Shown here: positions 1 through 8,056 of the stretch, in pieces
How positions within the stretch are numbered: position 1 is the stretch's first letter
Layout: the number at the start of each line of letters is the position of its first letter
Origin: Acidobacteriaceae bacterium
GTDB lineage: Bacteria > Acidobacteriota > Terriglobia > Terriglobales > Acidobacteriaceae
NCBI GenBank assembly: GCA_027449965.1
Contig: DAIDKP010000012.1
Coordinates: forward strand, 32,522-96,521
Direction: 5' to 3'
DNA: 64,000 bases
Position numbers and translations under genes: made by a program
The notes under the pieces: model-generated
Database searches by the model: none
What the model was told of the DNA's origin: nothing
Seen by the model: the letters and a program-made list of their open reading frames with translations, nothing else

Positions 1-979
1 CGCTGCCGCCCGCGCCAGCCGAGATATTCAGCGGGTTGGTGGACTGGTAATCGAGCGACAGGCCGGTGAGTTTGGTGCCCTTGGTGTCATAGACGGTGGT
101 CACCAGGTTCTGCGTCACGCCCTGGGTCACAGTGCCCGTTGTCTGGCCATTGAGCGTGATGTTGATGGAGGCTGGAGGGCAGGTGGAGAACTCGCCCGCC
201 GAAGAGCCGGAGCCGGCAACAGACGCGGTGATGTAGGTGGTTCCCGGTTGTTGCGCGGTGATGACGCCATACTCGTCAATCGTGGCGATGGTCGGGTTTT
301 GCGAAGCGTAGGTCAGGTTTCCGATCGCCTGCGAACATGCGGGTACGGTTTTCGAATTTGGACCGCAGAGTTGAGTCTGCGTTCCGTTCAGGCTGTAGTA
401 GGCCTGCGAATCCAGTTGCGCTGTCTGGGTCTGCGAGAGACATCCACTGATCGGCGTTGTCGTTCCCTGTTGCTCCAGCACAAGCGAGACAGAGGTGACC
501 TGCGCATGTACCCATACCGTAACCGTGTTGGAGGCCACGGACTCCGCCGTTGCCGTTACCGTCACCGATCCATACGGCAGCCCGTTGGTTGTTGGCGCGG
601 GCGTGGGATAGTTGCAGATGGTGTAATCGGGAATGCCACCGCCGGTACGACGGTTCCAGGTGCCCGCGCAGAGATTTCCCTGCGGCGAAATATCCAGCAA
701 CTGGTTGTTCGACGTGCCATAGGTGAAGTTGGTCACGCTCGCCTTGGCCCCTTTGCACGTGTAAGCCGTTGGGGTTGCAAGTTGCTGCGTCTGGCCAAAA
801 GCCAGCGAGATGCCCGTCGTCCTCGGCTCGAGGTCGATTGAGGCAACGTCGGTCAGCTTCAGGCCAAAACCTTCACCGTTGCAGTAAGCGCCCTGGGGAT
901 TACGAGAGCAACTCGTCAGAACCATGCCAGCAGGGAGTGTCAGGCACATCAGAAAAACTAGCGTCAGCAACCGCCGCAT
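1..979 (-). CDS. Putative lipoprotein with Big2-like Ig region (partial, runs off left edge)
   Basis: The frame is open from the ATG at 979 to base 1 (326 complete codons), so the C-terminus lies outside the window. The N-terminus reads MRRLLTLVFLMCL and ends at the lipobox-like LTSC, a likely signal peptidase II site, so this is probably an exported lipoprotein. The body is rich in Thr, Ser, Gly and Asn. Its later part (roughly residues 205-265) contains ATIDEYGVITAQQPGTTYIT, the typical core of a bacterial Ig-like group 2 (Big2) domain. A GGGGAGG Shine-Dalgarno lies four bases upstream. A second ATG at 983 is in another frame and gives only a short peptide. Such proteins are usually surface or periplasmic adhesion or scaffold modules. 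No enzymatic motif is visible in the part present. Confidence 0.75.
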   Translation of the reverse strand, partial: MRRLLTLVFLMCLTLPAGMVLTSCSRNPQGAYCNGEGFGLKLTDVASIDLEPRTTGISLAFGQTQQLATPTAYTCKGAKASVTNFTYGTSNNQLLDISPQGNLCAGTWNRRTGGGIPDYTICNYPTPAPTTNGLPYGSVTVTATAESVASNTVTVWVHAQVTSVSLVLEQQGTTTPISGCLSQTQTAQLDSQAYYSLNGTQTQLCGPNSKTVPACSQAIGNLTYASQNPTIATIDEYGVITAQQPGTTYITASVAGSGSSAGEFSTCPPASINITLNGQTTGTVTQGVTQNLVTTVYDTKGTKLTGLSLDYQSTNPLNISAGAGGS

Positions 980-1179
980 GCATCCTCCCCGTTCCGTGCG
1001 CGCAGCACAAAACGGTCAACATCAGAACGTTTGGATTCCTGTCTGGACTCCGTAACTCAAGTGTAACAGGCAGGGCCGCATTTCCTGACAGTCGTTCTGT
1101 TGATGGTTGCCTGCATCCATCTGAAGCATCCTGAATGGACGCATGGAGCCAGAAAACGAAAGCGAAAGATGATGTGAGG

Positions 1180-1221
1180 CAGCACCCGGCGAAGCGTGAA
1201 GAGCCGCTGTGCCGGGTGCTG
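1180..1221 (-). terminator. Hairpin downstream of the S9 peptidase gene
   Basis: An 11-bp perfect inverted repeat (CAGCACCCGGC / GCCGGGTGCTG, 20-nt loop) starts 10 bases after the S9 peptidase stop on the minus strand. It is followed by a pyrimidine-rich stretch rather than a clean T-run. It probably separates the peptidase from the lipoprotein gene downstream. Confidence 0.45.
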
Positions 1222-1230
1222 TCGCGCAAT

Positions 1231-3372
1231 TTATGAAGCGGGCATATATTGGGCAAACCACGCCGCCGCACGCATCAACACGTCGAGGCGGTGTTCGGGA
1301 TTGACGAACCCATGCCCTTCGTTGGGATACACGACGAGCTGCGTTGTCACGTGCTCGTCGCGCAGCGCGTGCCAGAACTCAAACGACTGCGGCGCGGGAC
1401 ACTCTCCGTCCCGGTCGCCTACCACCACCAGCGTGGGCGTCTTCACGTTGCGAATGTAGTTGATCGCCGAACTCTTCGCATACACGGCCGGATCGTCATA
1501 GACGCTTGCGCCGAAGTAGGGAATCATCCACTGGTCGATCGAGTTTTCGCCGTAGTAGCTTTGCCAGTTGGACAGCCCGGCACCGGCCACTGCGGCGCGG
1601 AAACGCGTTGTCTGGGTGACGGCAAACATGGTCATGAATCCGCCATAGCTCCAGCCCGTGATGCCGACGCGCTTTCCATCGACCGGATAGCGGGCAATCA
1701 CAGTATCCACGCCCTTCAGTATGTCGCGCAGATCGCCATAGCCAAAGTCCTTGCGGTTGGCCGCGGCAAACTGCTCGCCCTGGCCAAAGCTGCCACGCGG
1801 ATTCGGCTCCAGCACAAAGTAGCCCAGGGCGGAGAAGCTGGCGGCATTCAAGCTGCCGCCCACACCCCAGCGCGACATGGTGGCTGCTGCCGGCCCGCCA
1901 TGCACCAGCACGATCATCGGATATTTGTGTGTTCCATCGGCTTGCTGCGCGGGATCAAAACCCTTGGGCAGATGGAGCCAGCCCTGCACGTGAAATCCTT
2001 CATTGGTCCAGCTCACAGAGATGGTCTTGCCCCACAGTGCGCCAGCTTCTTCGGCGACGCCCGCGTTGGCCTGTGTAAGCGGCGTGAGCGCAGCAAAGCC
2101 CATCCCCATCGTGCCCATGGTTCGCGCCAGATAGACCTCAGGCGGATGAGCGAATGAGCTGGCGGTGAAGACAAAAGCCTTGTGGTTGCTGGCCGCGGAG
2201 ATGCTCAGGTGCAGTCGTCCATCGCCCACCGTGCCCGCCAGCGCATAGACAGGTGCGCTGAAGCTTGTGGTGATCGCTGTTCCATCGCCGGCAAGCGTCA
2301 TCTTTACCAGCTCACTTTGGCCGCCGCGCAGCTCGCTCACAAACATCGATTGATCGTCGGCCCAGGTCATCCATGCCGGAGTCGCCATCCGCCCCGGGGT
2401 CAGGTCCACGGCACCCGATTCCGCATTGTCTCCGGACGAAGCGACCATCCACACATCGCCGCCTGTCGATCCCTGATCGCTCATCAGGCCGCCGATGAAG
2501 GCGATTCGCTTGCCATCGGGCGACCAGCGCGGAACGGCGATCTGCAATCCATGCATCGCGCCGGATGTCTTCGTCGGATTGAAGACCACCTGCGGCTCGC
2601 CACCCAGCGGCTGGACATACAGATTCGCTACCCACCAGTTGTCTTCGCCCGGAGGATTGGCGGCCACATAGGCCAGCTTCTTCGAATCCGGCGACCAATC
2701 GAATTCATAGACATGCAGCGTGGACGGCGTGGCAAACTCAGGCTTCATCGGCTTCAGCGCGCGCGCGTCCACTGTGGCAACGCGCTGCACTTCAATGCCA
2801 TCTTCACCGATCACGCCCGACCATGGCTTCATCGCGGCCAATGCTCCGGCAGCGCGCGTTGCGCCCTCCACGTACAAAAACGCGATGCGCTCGCCATCCG
2901 GAGAATAAGTCGGATAACCCACTTCGCCCTTTGCGGTGGAGATCTGCGCGACCCTCGCTTTTCCATGTCCGGATGCGAGATCGCCGCTGAGCGCGGCCAC
3001 GAATACATCTTCCTGCGAGTGGCCGTCGGAGGCGCAGTTGCTCAGAAAAGCCAGGTGACTGGAGTCCGGCGCCCAGGCCACGCGTCCTTCACCGCAGCGC
3101 TCTTTGTCGTCGGTTCGGGCGGTTACCGTCAGCGTCTTTTGCGGATCGCTGATGGCCGCGACCATCACGCGCGAACCCATGGCACCCCAACCGGAGTAGG
3201 CCACAAGCTTTCCATCCGGCGAGATCGTCGCCGAGCTGAATCCGTGCGACTTTTGCGCCGCTTTTTCCAGCGTCATCACTTGTGCTTTCACGTCGTTGGG
3301 CGCAGTCTGTGACCACGCGCTCGAGGCCACAGCCATCAGGACCAGCCCTGTCAGAATTTTTTCCGCTTTCAT
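1231..3372 (-). CDS. S9 family serine peptidase (prolyl oligopeptidase/acylaminoacyl peptidase type), secreted
   Basis: This 713-residue exported peptidase would release dipeptides or acyl-amino acids from oligopeptides. The N-terminus MKAEKILTGLVLMAVASSAWSQ is a Sec signal peptide. The N-terminal half holds WD40-like/TolB propeller blades (repeated SPDGKxIAF strings such as WSPDGKRIAFI and YSPDGERIAFL). The C-terminal alpha/beta hydrolase has the oxyanion HGGP, nucleophile motif GWSYGGF (Ser near residue 575), an Asp in VVGDRDGE (about 653) and His in NEGHGF (about 687). The ATG at 3372 is preceded by GAGGAG at good spacing; an in-frame start seven codons upstream would spoil the signal peptide. 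The gene follows kdsA by 47 bp on the same strand, but the functions are unrelated. Confidence 0.92.
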   Translation of the reverse strand: MKAEKILTGLVLMAVASSAWSQTAPNDVKAQVMTLEKAAQKSHGFSSATISPDGKLVAYSGWGAMGSRVMVAAISDPQKTLTVTARTDDKERCGEGRVAWAPDSSHLAFLSNCASDGHSQEDVFVAALSGDLASGHGKARVAQISTAKGEVGYPTYSPDGERIAFLYVEGATRAAGALAAMKPWSGVIGEDGIEVQRVATVDARALKPMKPEFATPSTLHVYEFDWSPDSKKLAYVAANPPGEDNWWVANLYVQPLGGEPQVVFNPTKTSGAMHGLQIAVPRWSPDGKRIAFIGGLMSDQGSTGGDVWMVASSGDNAESGAVDLTPGRMATPAWMTWADDQSMFVSELRGGQSELVKMTLAGDGTAITTSFSAPVYALAGTVGDGRLHLSISAASNHKAFVFTASSFAHPPEVYLARTMGTMGMGFAALTPLTQANAGVAEEAGALWGKTISVSWTNEGFHVQGWLHLPKGFDPAQQADGTHKYPMIVLVHGGPAAATMSRWGVGGSLNAASFSALGYFVLEPNPRGSFGQGEQFAAANRKDFGYGDLRDILKGVDTVIARYPVDGKRVGITGWSYGGFMTMFAVTQTTRFRAAVAGAGLSNWQSYYGENSIDQWMIPYFGASVYDDPAVYAKSSAINYIRNVKTPTLVVVGDRDGECPAPQSFEFWHALRDEHVTTQLVVYPNEGHGFVNPEHRLDVLMRAAAWFAQYMPAS

Positions 3373-3419
3373 TGCTCTCCTCGTTTCGGACAAAAACTAC
3401 ATACGTGCGTGTTGCAAAC

Positions 3420-4235
3420 TTATTCCGCTGCTGCGGCATGAATCGCCAGCAACCGCTCCAGCAGCGGTTGCAGCAGCTTCAGGTCCAGCGCATTGGCTCC
3501 ATCCGACTTTGCTTCGGCCGGGTTGTCGTGTACCTCCAGAAACATCCCGTCGACGCCGGCGGCTACGGCGGCGCGCGCCAGCAGCGGAATAAACTCCGGC
3601 TGCCCGCCGCTGACGCCGTTGGCCGCTGACGGCTGCTGCACGGAGTGGGTTCCGTCAAAGACCACCGGAGCCAGCTTGCGCATCACGGCCAGCGAGCGCA
3701 TATCCACGACCAGCGCGTTGTAGCCGAAGCTTGCGCCGCGTTCGGTCAGGAAGACTCGCTCATTGCCGGTTGAGCGCGCTTTTTCGACCGAGTACTTCAT
3801 ATCCCACGGAGCGACGAACTGGCCCTTCTTGATGTTCACCGCGCGCCCGGTCATGGCCGCCGCTACCACCAGGTCGGTCTGCCGACAAAGGAAAGCCGGA
3901 ATCTGCAGGATATCCACCGCTTCGGCTACCGCTTCACACTGCGAGGCTTCATGCACGTCGGTCAGCACGGGCAGGCCGGTTGAGCGTGCAATCGCGCTGA
4001 GGATGCGCACCCCCTCGCGCAATCCTGGCCCGCGAAAGCTGCTGACGCTGGTGCGATTGGCTTTGTCGAAGCTCGCCTTGAAGATGTAGGGAATGCCGAG
4101 GTCGCTGGTGATTCGCTGAAGCGCGTCGGCCATTCCGCGCGCATGGGTTTCGCTTTCAATCACGCACGGCCCGGCGATCAGAAACAACTTGCCATTGCCG
4201 ATCTGTACGGGGCCAACTTCAAAACTCTGACTCAT
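3420..4235 (-). CDS. kdsA: 3-deoxy-8-phosphooctulonate synthase, metal-dependent type
   Basis: KdsA condenses phosphoenolpyruvate and D-arabinose 5-phosphate to Kdo-8-phosphate, the committed cytoplasmic step to the LPS inner-core sugar Kdo. The 271-residue protein matches the family from LIAGPCVIES through KASFDKANRTS and LTDVHE to the C-terminal VHDNPAEAKSDG segment. Residue 24 is Cys in AGPC. In the family this position is Cys in metal-dependent enzymes (Aquifex type) and Asn in metal-independent ones (E. coli type), so this enzyme should need a divalent metal. AAGGA sits six bases upstream of the ATG. The glycosyltransferase lies 54 bp downstream on the same strand. The partner kdsD lies about 28 kb away at 32.4 kb. 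Confidence 0.97.
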   Translation of the reverse strand: MSQSFEVGPVQIGNGKLFLIAGPCVIESETHARGMADALQRITSDLGIPYIFKASFDKANRTSVSSFRGPGLREGVRILSAIARSTGLPVLTDVHEASQCEAVAEAVDILQIPAFLCRQTDLVVAAAMTGRAVNIKKGQFVAPWDMKYSVEKARSTGNERVFLTERGASFGYNALVVDMRSLAVMRKLAPVVFDGTHSVQQPSAANGVSGGQPEFIPLLARAAVAAGVDGMFLEVHDNPAEAKSDGANALDLKLLQPLLERLLAIHAAAAE

Positions 4236-4289
4236 CCATGATCCTTTTCACGCTGGTGCAAGCCTCTCGATACTGACTTGCAGGAAGAC

Positions 4290-5858
4290 TTAAACGCCCA
4301 CAGGGAACGGCTTGGGGCTGGACTCGTCGGGGTTGGCCATCGTGCCGCTGCGCCATCGCTCAAAGCGCCCCTGCAACAGGCTCATCAGTCCCGTATACCA
4401 GTAGCCGACCACAAACAGAATGAGAAACGGCGCAGTAAAAAAGTTGTTGTTGGTGAAGGTGTAGGCGATGGCCAGCGCAAAGTAGGTTCCCACAGCCAGC
4501 TCAATCCACGGCGCCCACACCAGCCGCTTCCGATATTTGGCCGCCTTTGGCTTCTCGCCTTTTTTCGCCACGGAGTACTTCGGCGTCCGCGCAAATGCGC
4601 TTTTGATGCCGAGCAGCGCCTCCATCACGGCCTTGGTATTGGTGATCGTCAACCCAATGCCCAGCGCCATCAGCATGGGCAGATAGAGAAACGTCCGCTT
4701 CCACGTCTTTGGATACAGCTCGCGCTGGCTGAGCACGTAAAAGATGGCGATCGACAAGGTAGACGCGCCGAAGAGTGGCACGTCGATCAGCAACATCTGT
4801 AACCAGCCCTGATAGAAGCGTACGATCATGGCCGGAATCAGCAGCGCCGTCATGAGCACCATCAGCGGATAACTCAGGTTGGCCGTCAAATGATAGACCG
4901 CTTCCACTTTGATCTGTCGCGGCACGTCCGAGCGAAACATCTTCGGCAAAATCTTGATCGAGGTCTGGATCAAGCCCTTGGCCCAGCGCGCCTGCTGGGT
5001 TTTGAAGGCGACCATCTCGATCGGCAACTCCGCCGGACACTCCACGGCGGGCAGATATTTGAACTTCCAGCCGGCCATCTGCGAGCGATAGCTGAGGTCT
5101 GTGTCTTCGGTCAACGTATCGTGCTGCCACCCGCCGGCATCGGTGATGGCCTGCCTGCGCCACATGCCCGCGGTGCCGTTGAAGTTGAAGAAATCACCTG
5201 TGCGCGCTCGCGCTCCGTGCTCCAGCACAAAGTGGCCGTCGAGCAGGATGGCCTCAATCCGGGTCAGCAGGTTGTAGTCCTTGTTGAGGTGCGTCCAGCG
5301 GGTTTGCACCATGCCGATGGATTCGTCGGTGAAGTGGTGGACGACCTGCATCAGCCAGTCTGCGGGCGGCACAAAATCCGCATCGAAGATGGCAATCAGA
5401 TTTCCTTTGGCAATCTTCAGCCCCGCGTCCAGAGCGCCTGCCTTGAATCCGTGCCGGTTGGTGCGGTGAATGTACACGACCGGCTCACCGGCTGCCGCGT
5501 AGCGCTCCACAATGGCGGCGGCCACCTGCTGCGTCTCGTCGGTTGAGTCGTCGAGCAGTTGAATCTCCAGCTTCTCGCGGGGGTAATCCAGACCGCAGAT
5601 CGCCTCCAGCAGGCGCTCGATCACAAACTGCTCGTTGAAGATGGGCAACTGCACGGTGACAAACGGCAGCTCTGCAAAGTGCGACTTCGGATGGGGGTCG
5701 TAGTTCTTCCTGAACTTGAAGTAGAGATAGGCCATCTTGTAGCGGTGCAGTCCATAGACGGAGAGCATCAGCATGACGGCAAAGTAGGGCAACATCAGCG
5801 AAGCGTCAAACCAGTTCCACTCATACAGCCCGCGAAAGGTCTGGTCCGCATACTGCAT
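4290..5858 (-). CDS. Membrane-bound family 2 glycosyltransferase (cellulose/mannan synthase-like)
   Basis: A 522-residue processive-type GT2 enzyme. It has a transmembrane segment near residues 22-37, then a GT-A catalytic domain with LLDDSTDET (101-109), the metal-binding DAD (159-161), TEDTD (250-254, catalytic base region) and QQARW (288-292, acceptor-binding QxxRW). Several hydrophobic helices follow (about 315-365 and the C-terminal 130 residues). This D, DxD, TED, QxxRW set is that of BcsA/CslA-like synthases, which polymerise sugars from nucleotide donors at the inner membrane; the sugar cannot be read from sequence. No PilZ domain is seen. The start is uncertain. The frame stays open to 6104 and passes through a 15-bp tandem repeat encoding TGIGF units. 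I prefer the ATG at 5858 because the upstream part looks non-conserved. Confidence 0.85.
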   Translation of the reverse strand: MQYADQTFRGLYEWNWFDASLMLPYFAVMLMLSVYGLHRYKMAYLYFKFRKNYDPHPKSHFAELPFVTVQLPIFNEQFVIERLLEAICGLDYPREKLEIQLLDDSTDETQQVAAAIVERYAAAGEPVVYIHRTNRHGFKAGALDAGLKIAKGNLIAIFDADFVPPADWLMQVVHHFTDESIGMVQTRWTHLNKDYNLLTRIEAILLDGHFVLEHGARARTGDFFNFNGTAGMWRRQAITDAGGWQHDTLTEDTDLSYRSQMAGWKFKYLPAVECPAELPIEMVAFKTQQARWAKGLIQTSIKILPKMFRSDVPRQIKVEAVYHLTANLSYPLMVLMTALLIPAMIVRFYQGWLQMLLIDVPLFGASTLSIAIFYVLSQRELYPKTWKRTFLYLPMLMALGIGLTITNTKAVMEALLGIKSAFARTPKYSVAKKGEKPKAAKYRKRLVWAPWIELAVGTYFALAIAYTFTNNNFFTAPFLILFVVGYWYTGLMSLLQGRFERWRSGTMANPDESSPKPFPVGV

Positions 5859-5945
5859 CTTCAGGTAGTGGACCAGACCGGTCTGGGGCACGAACGAGGC
5901 CAGCTGGGGCTGGCGCGCCGCGAGGCCGACCCATCCCTTTACGGT

Positions 5946-5990
5946 CGATCCAATCCCGGTGAATCCAATTCCGGTGAATCCAATCCCGGT
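5946..5990. repeat. 15-bp tandem repeat, 3 copies
   Basis: Three head-to-tail copies of GAATCCAATYCCGGT (the first copy is degenerate) lie in the divergent region between the glycosyltransferase and the acyl-CoA dehydrogenase. If the glycosyltransferase starts upstream they would encode repeated TGIGF on the minus strand. Confidence 0.85.
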
Positions 5991-6089
5991 CAGTCCTGGG
6001 ACGCTCAGCAAGTTCTCGCCTCCGTTACCACTCGTACTCCTGATTTCAAAGTGATTGTAAGCGATTGCCGCCCATGTGCGGCGACTGCC

Positions 6090-6119
6090 TTGCTTGCGGC
6101 TCACGCGCTGGAGTATCGT
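6090..6119 (+). promoter_or_regulatory. Weak candidate promoter for the acyl-CoA dehydrogenase
   Basis: TTGCTT, an 18-base spacer, then TATCGT, ending 35 bases before the ATG. It matches only three bases of each hexamer, so it is tentative. Confidence 0.22.
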
Positions 6120-6154
6120 TTGTCTCGTCAGAGGCTGTTCTTTCGAGGTGCTTC

Positions 6155-7957
6155 ATGTCCGTTTCCACGCCCGATTCCGCTGCTTCCATTCTTGCCGCAC
6201 CCGGTGGCAGCTTCCTGCTCGACGATCGACGTCCGGAGGAAGTCTTTACACCGGAAGACCTGAGCGAAGAGCAGCGCCAGATCGCCGAGACCGCCGACCG
6301 TTTTGCCCGCGAACAGCTTCTGGCCATGGCGGACCGCGTGGAGGCCAAGGAACCCGGCGTGTTGCGCTCGCTGCTGGTTCAGGCCGCCGAACTGGGTTTC
6401 ACCGCGGTCGATATCCCGGAGGAGTACGGCGGACTGGGCCTCGACAAGGTGACTTCTGCGCTGGTGGCCGACCATCTCTCCGCGCTGGCCAGTTTTTCCA
6501 CATCCTTCGGGGCGCACACCGGCATTGGAACGCTGCCGATCCTCTGGTATGGCACGGAAGAGCAGAAGCAGCGCTACCTGCCGCGACTTGCCTCTGCGGA
6601 GTGGGTGGCCGCCTATGCGCTCTCCGAGTCCACCTCCGGCTCCGACGCCATGAACATCCGCACCCGCGCCACGCTCTCGCCCGATGGTTCCGAGTACATC
6701 CTGAACGGCGAAAAGATGTGGATCACCAACGCCGGCTTCGCGGATATCTTTACCGTCTTTGCCAAGCTCGATGGCGACAAATTCTCCGCCTTCCTGATTG
6801 AGCGCACGACACCCGGCCTGACGATCGGCAAGGAGGAACACAAGCTGGGCATTCGCGGCTCATCCACCTGTCCGCTGATCCTTGCGGACTGCCGTATTCC
6901 TGTGGCGAATCTGCTGGGCGAGGTGGGCAAAGGCCACCATATCGCGTTCAACATCCTCAATGTTGGCCGCTTCAAGCTGGGCGCTGCCTGCGTGGGCGGC
7001 GCGCGGCTGGCCATTGAAGAGTCGATTCGCTACGCCAAAGATCGCGTGGCCTTTGGCAAGCCCATCGCCAGCTTTGGCCTGATCCAGCGCAAGATCGCCC
7101 GCTCGGTCGTGCATCTTTATGCCGCCGAATCGATGGCCTATCGCACGATTGGCATGATGGACGCGGCGCTGGCCACGCTGCCCGGTGATGCTGCGCCGCG
7201 CGAGATCCAGAAGCGCATTGAGGAGTATGCCGTCGAGTGCTCGATCCTCAAGGTTTTCGGCTCGGAGATGTTGAGCCTGGTGGCAGACGAACTGGTGCAG
7301 ATCATGGGCGGCTATGGCTACGTCGAGGATTATCCGGCGGAGCGCTTCTATCGCGACGCTCGCATCAACCGCATCTTTGAGGGCACCAACGAGATCAACC
7401 GCATGATCATCACCGGATGGCTGATGAAGCGAGCGATGAGCGGGCAGCTGCCGCTGCTGGCCGCCATCCGCAAGCTGATGGACGAACTGATGCAGCCGCC
7501 ATCCTTCGATGCGACTGCGGGCGAAGAGGCGCCGCTGGCTCGCGAGACGGCGTTGCTGGCCAACCTGCGCAGGATTACGCTGGTGGCCGCTGGAGCGGCT
7601 TCGGAGCGCTTCATGACCGCGCTGGCCGACCAGCAGGAGGTAATGGCGGATCTCTCCGACTGCATCACGGCGATCTTTGCGCTGGAGTCCTCGCTGCTGC
7701 GCGCGCGCAAACTCAGCGCGGCACACGCGCCGACGGCCGCGCTGGCGCAGCAGGCCTGCGCGGTCTTTGCCGAGGAAGCGCTGGCCACGGTCGAGTGCAG
7801 CGCACGCCGCGTGCTGGCCGCCGCCAACGATGGGGACGCGCTCACGACGCGCATGGCCGTGCTGCGGCGCTTCGCAAAATCGACACCGATCGATACCGTG
7901 GCGCTGAACCGACAGATTGCCCAAATCTGCATCGACGCAGGAAAGTACCGTTTCTGA
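6155..7957 (+). CDS. Acyl-CoA dehydrogenase, VLCAD-like long form
   Basis: This FAD flavoenzyme introduces the first double bond of fatty-acid beta-oxidation and passes electrons to ETF. The 600-residue protein has the N-terminal helical domain, the middle domain with YALSESTSGSDA and GEKMWITNAGFADIF (FAD and substrate contacts), and the C-terminal helical domain with FGKPIASFGLIQ, MGGYGYVEDYPAERFYRDA and RIFEGTNEI. Glu409 in FEGT is the expected catalytic base. About 170 extra residues follow the core, as in very-long-chain dehydrogenases and unlike the roughly 380-residue short enzymes. The ATG at 6155 follows GAGGTG by four bases; the open frame upstream has no such site. No other beta-oxidation gene is adjacent. 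A good terminator follows, so it is probably monocistronic. Confidence 0.95.
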   Translation: MSVSTPDSAASILAAPGGSFLLDDRRPEEVFTPEDLSEEQRQIAETADRFAREQLLAMADRVEAKEPGVLRSLLVQAAELGFTAVDIPEEYGGLGLDKVTSALVADHLSALASFSTSFGAHTGIGTLPILWYGTEEQKQRYLPRLASAEWVAAYALSESTSGSDAMNIRTRATLSPDGSEYILNGEKMWITNAGFADIFTVFAKLDGDKFSAFLIERTTPGLTIGKEEHKLGIRGSSTCPLILADCRIPVANLLGEVGKGHHIAFNILNVGRFKLGAACVGGARLAIEESIRYAKDRVAFGKPIASFGLIQRKIARSVVHLYAAESMAYRTIGMMDAALATLPGDAAPREIQKRIEEYAVECSILKVFGSEMLSLVADELVQIMGGYGYVEDYPAERFYRDARINRIFEGTNEINRMIITGWLMKRAMSGQLPLLAAIRKLMDELMQPPSFDATAGEEAPLARETALLANLRRITLVAAGAASERFMTALADQQEVMADLSDCITAIFALESSLLRARKLSAAHAPTAALAQQACAVFAEEALATVECSARRVLAAANDGDALTTRMAVLRRFAKSTPIDTVALNRQIAQICIDAGKYRF

Positions 7958-7999
7958 ACTGAGGCAAAATTTCCCTAAGAGAATTCTCACCTCCGCGCT

Positions 8000-8038
8000 G
8001 CCGGTCGCTTTCATACTCAATTTGCGACCGGCATTTTT
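8000..8038 (+). terminator. Rho-independent terminator after the acyl-CoA dehydrogenase
   Basis: Nine-base perfect stem GCCGGTCGC / GCGACCGGC with a 15-nt loop, followed by ATTTTT. It lies 43 bases past the stop codon and 18 bases before the S53 peptidase start. Confidence 0.75.
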
Positions 8039-8056
8039 CTGCCTTGCGGAGTCTTC

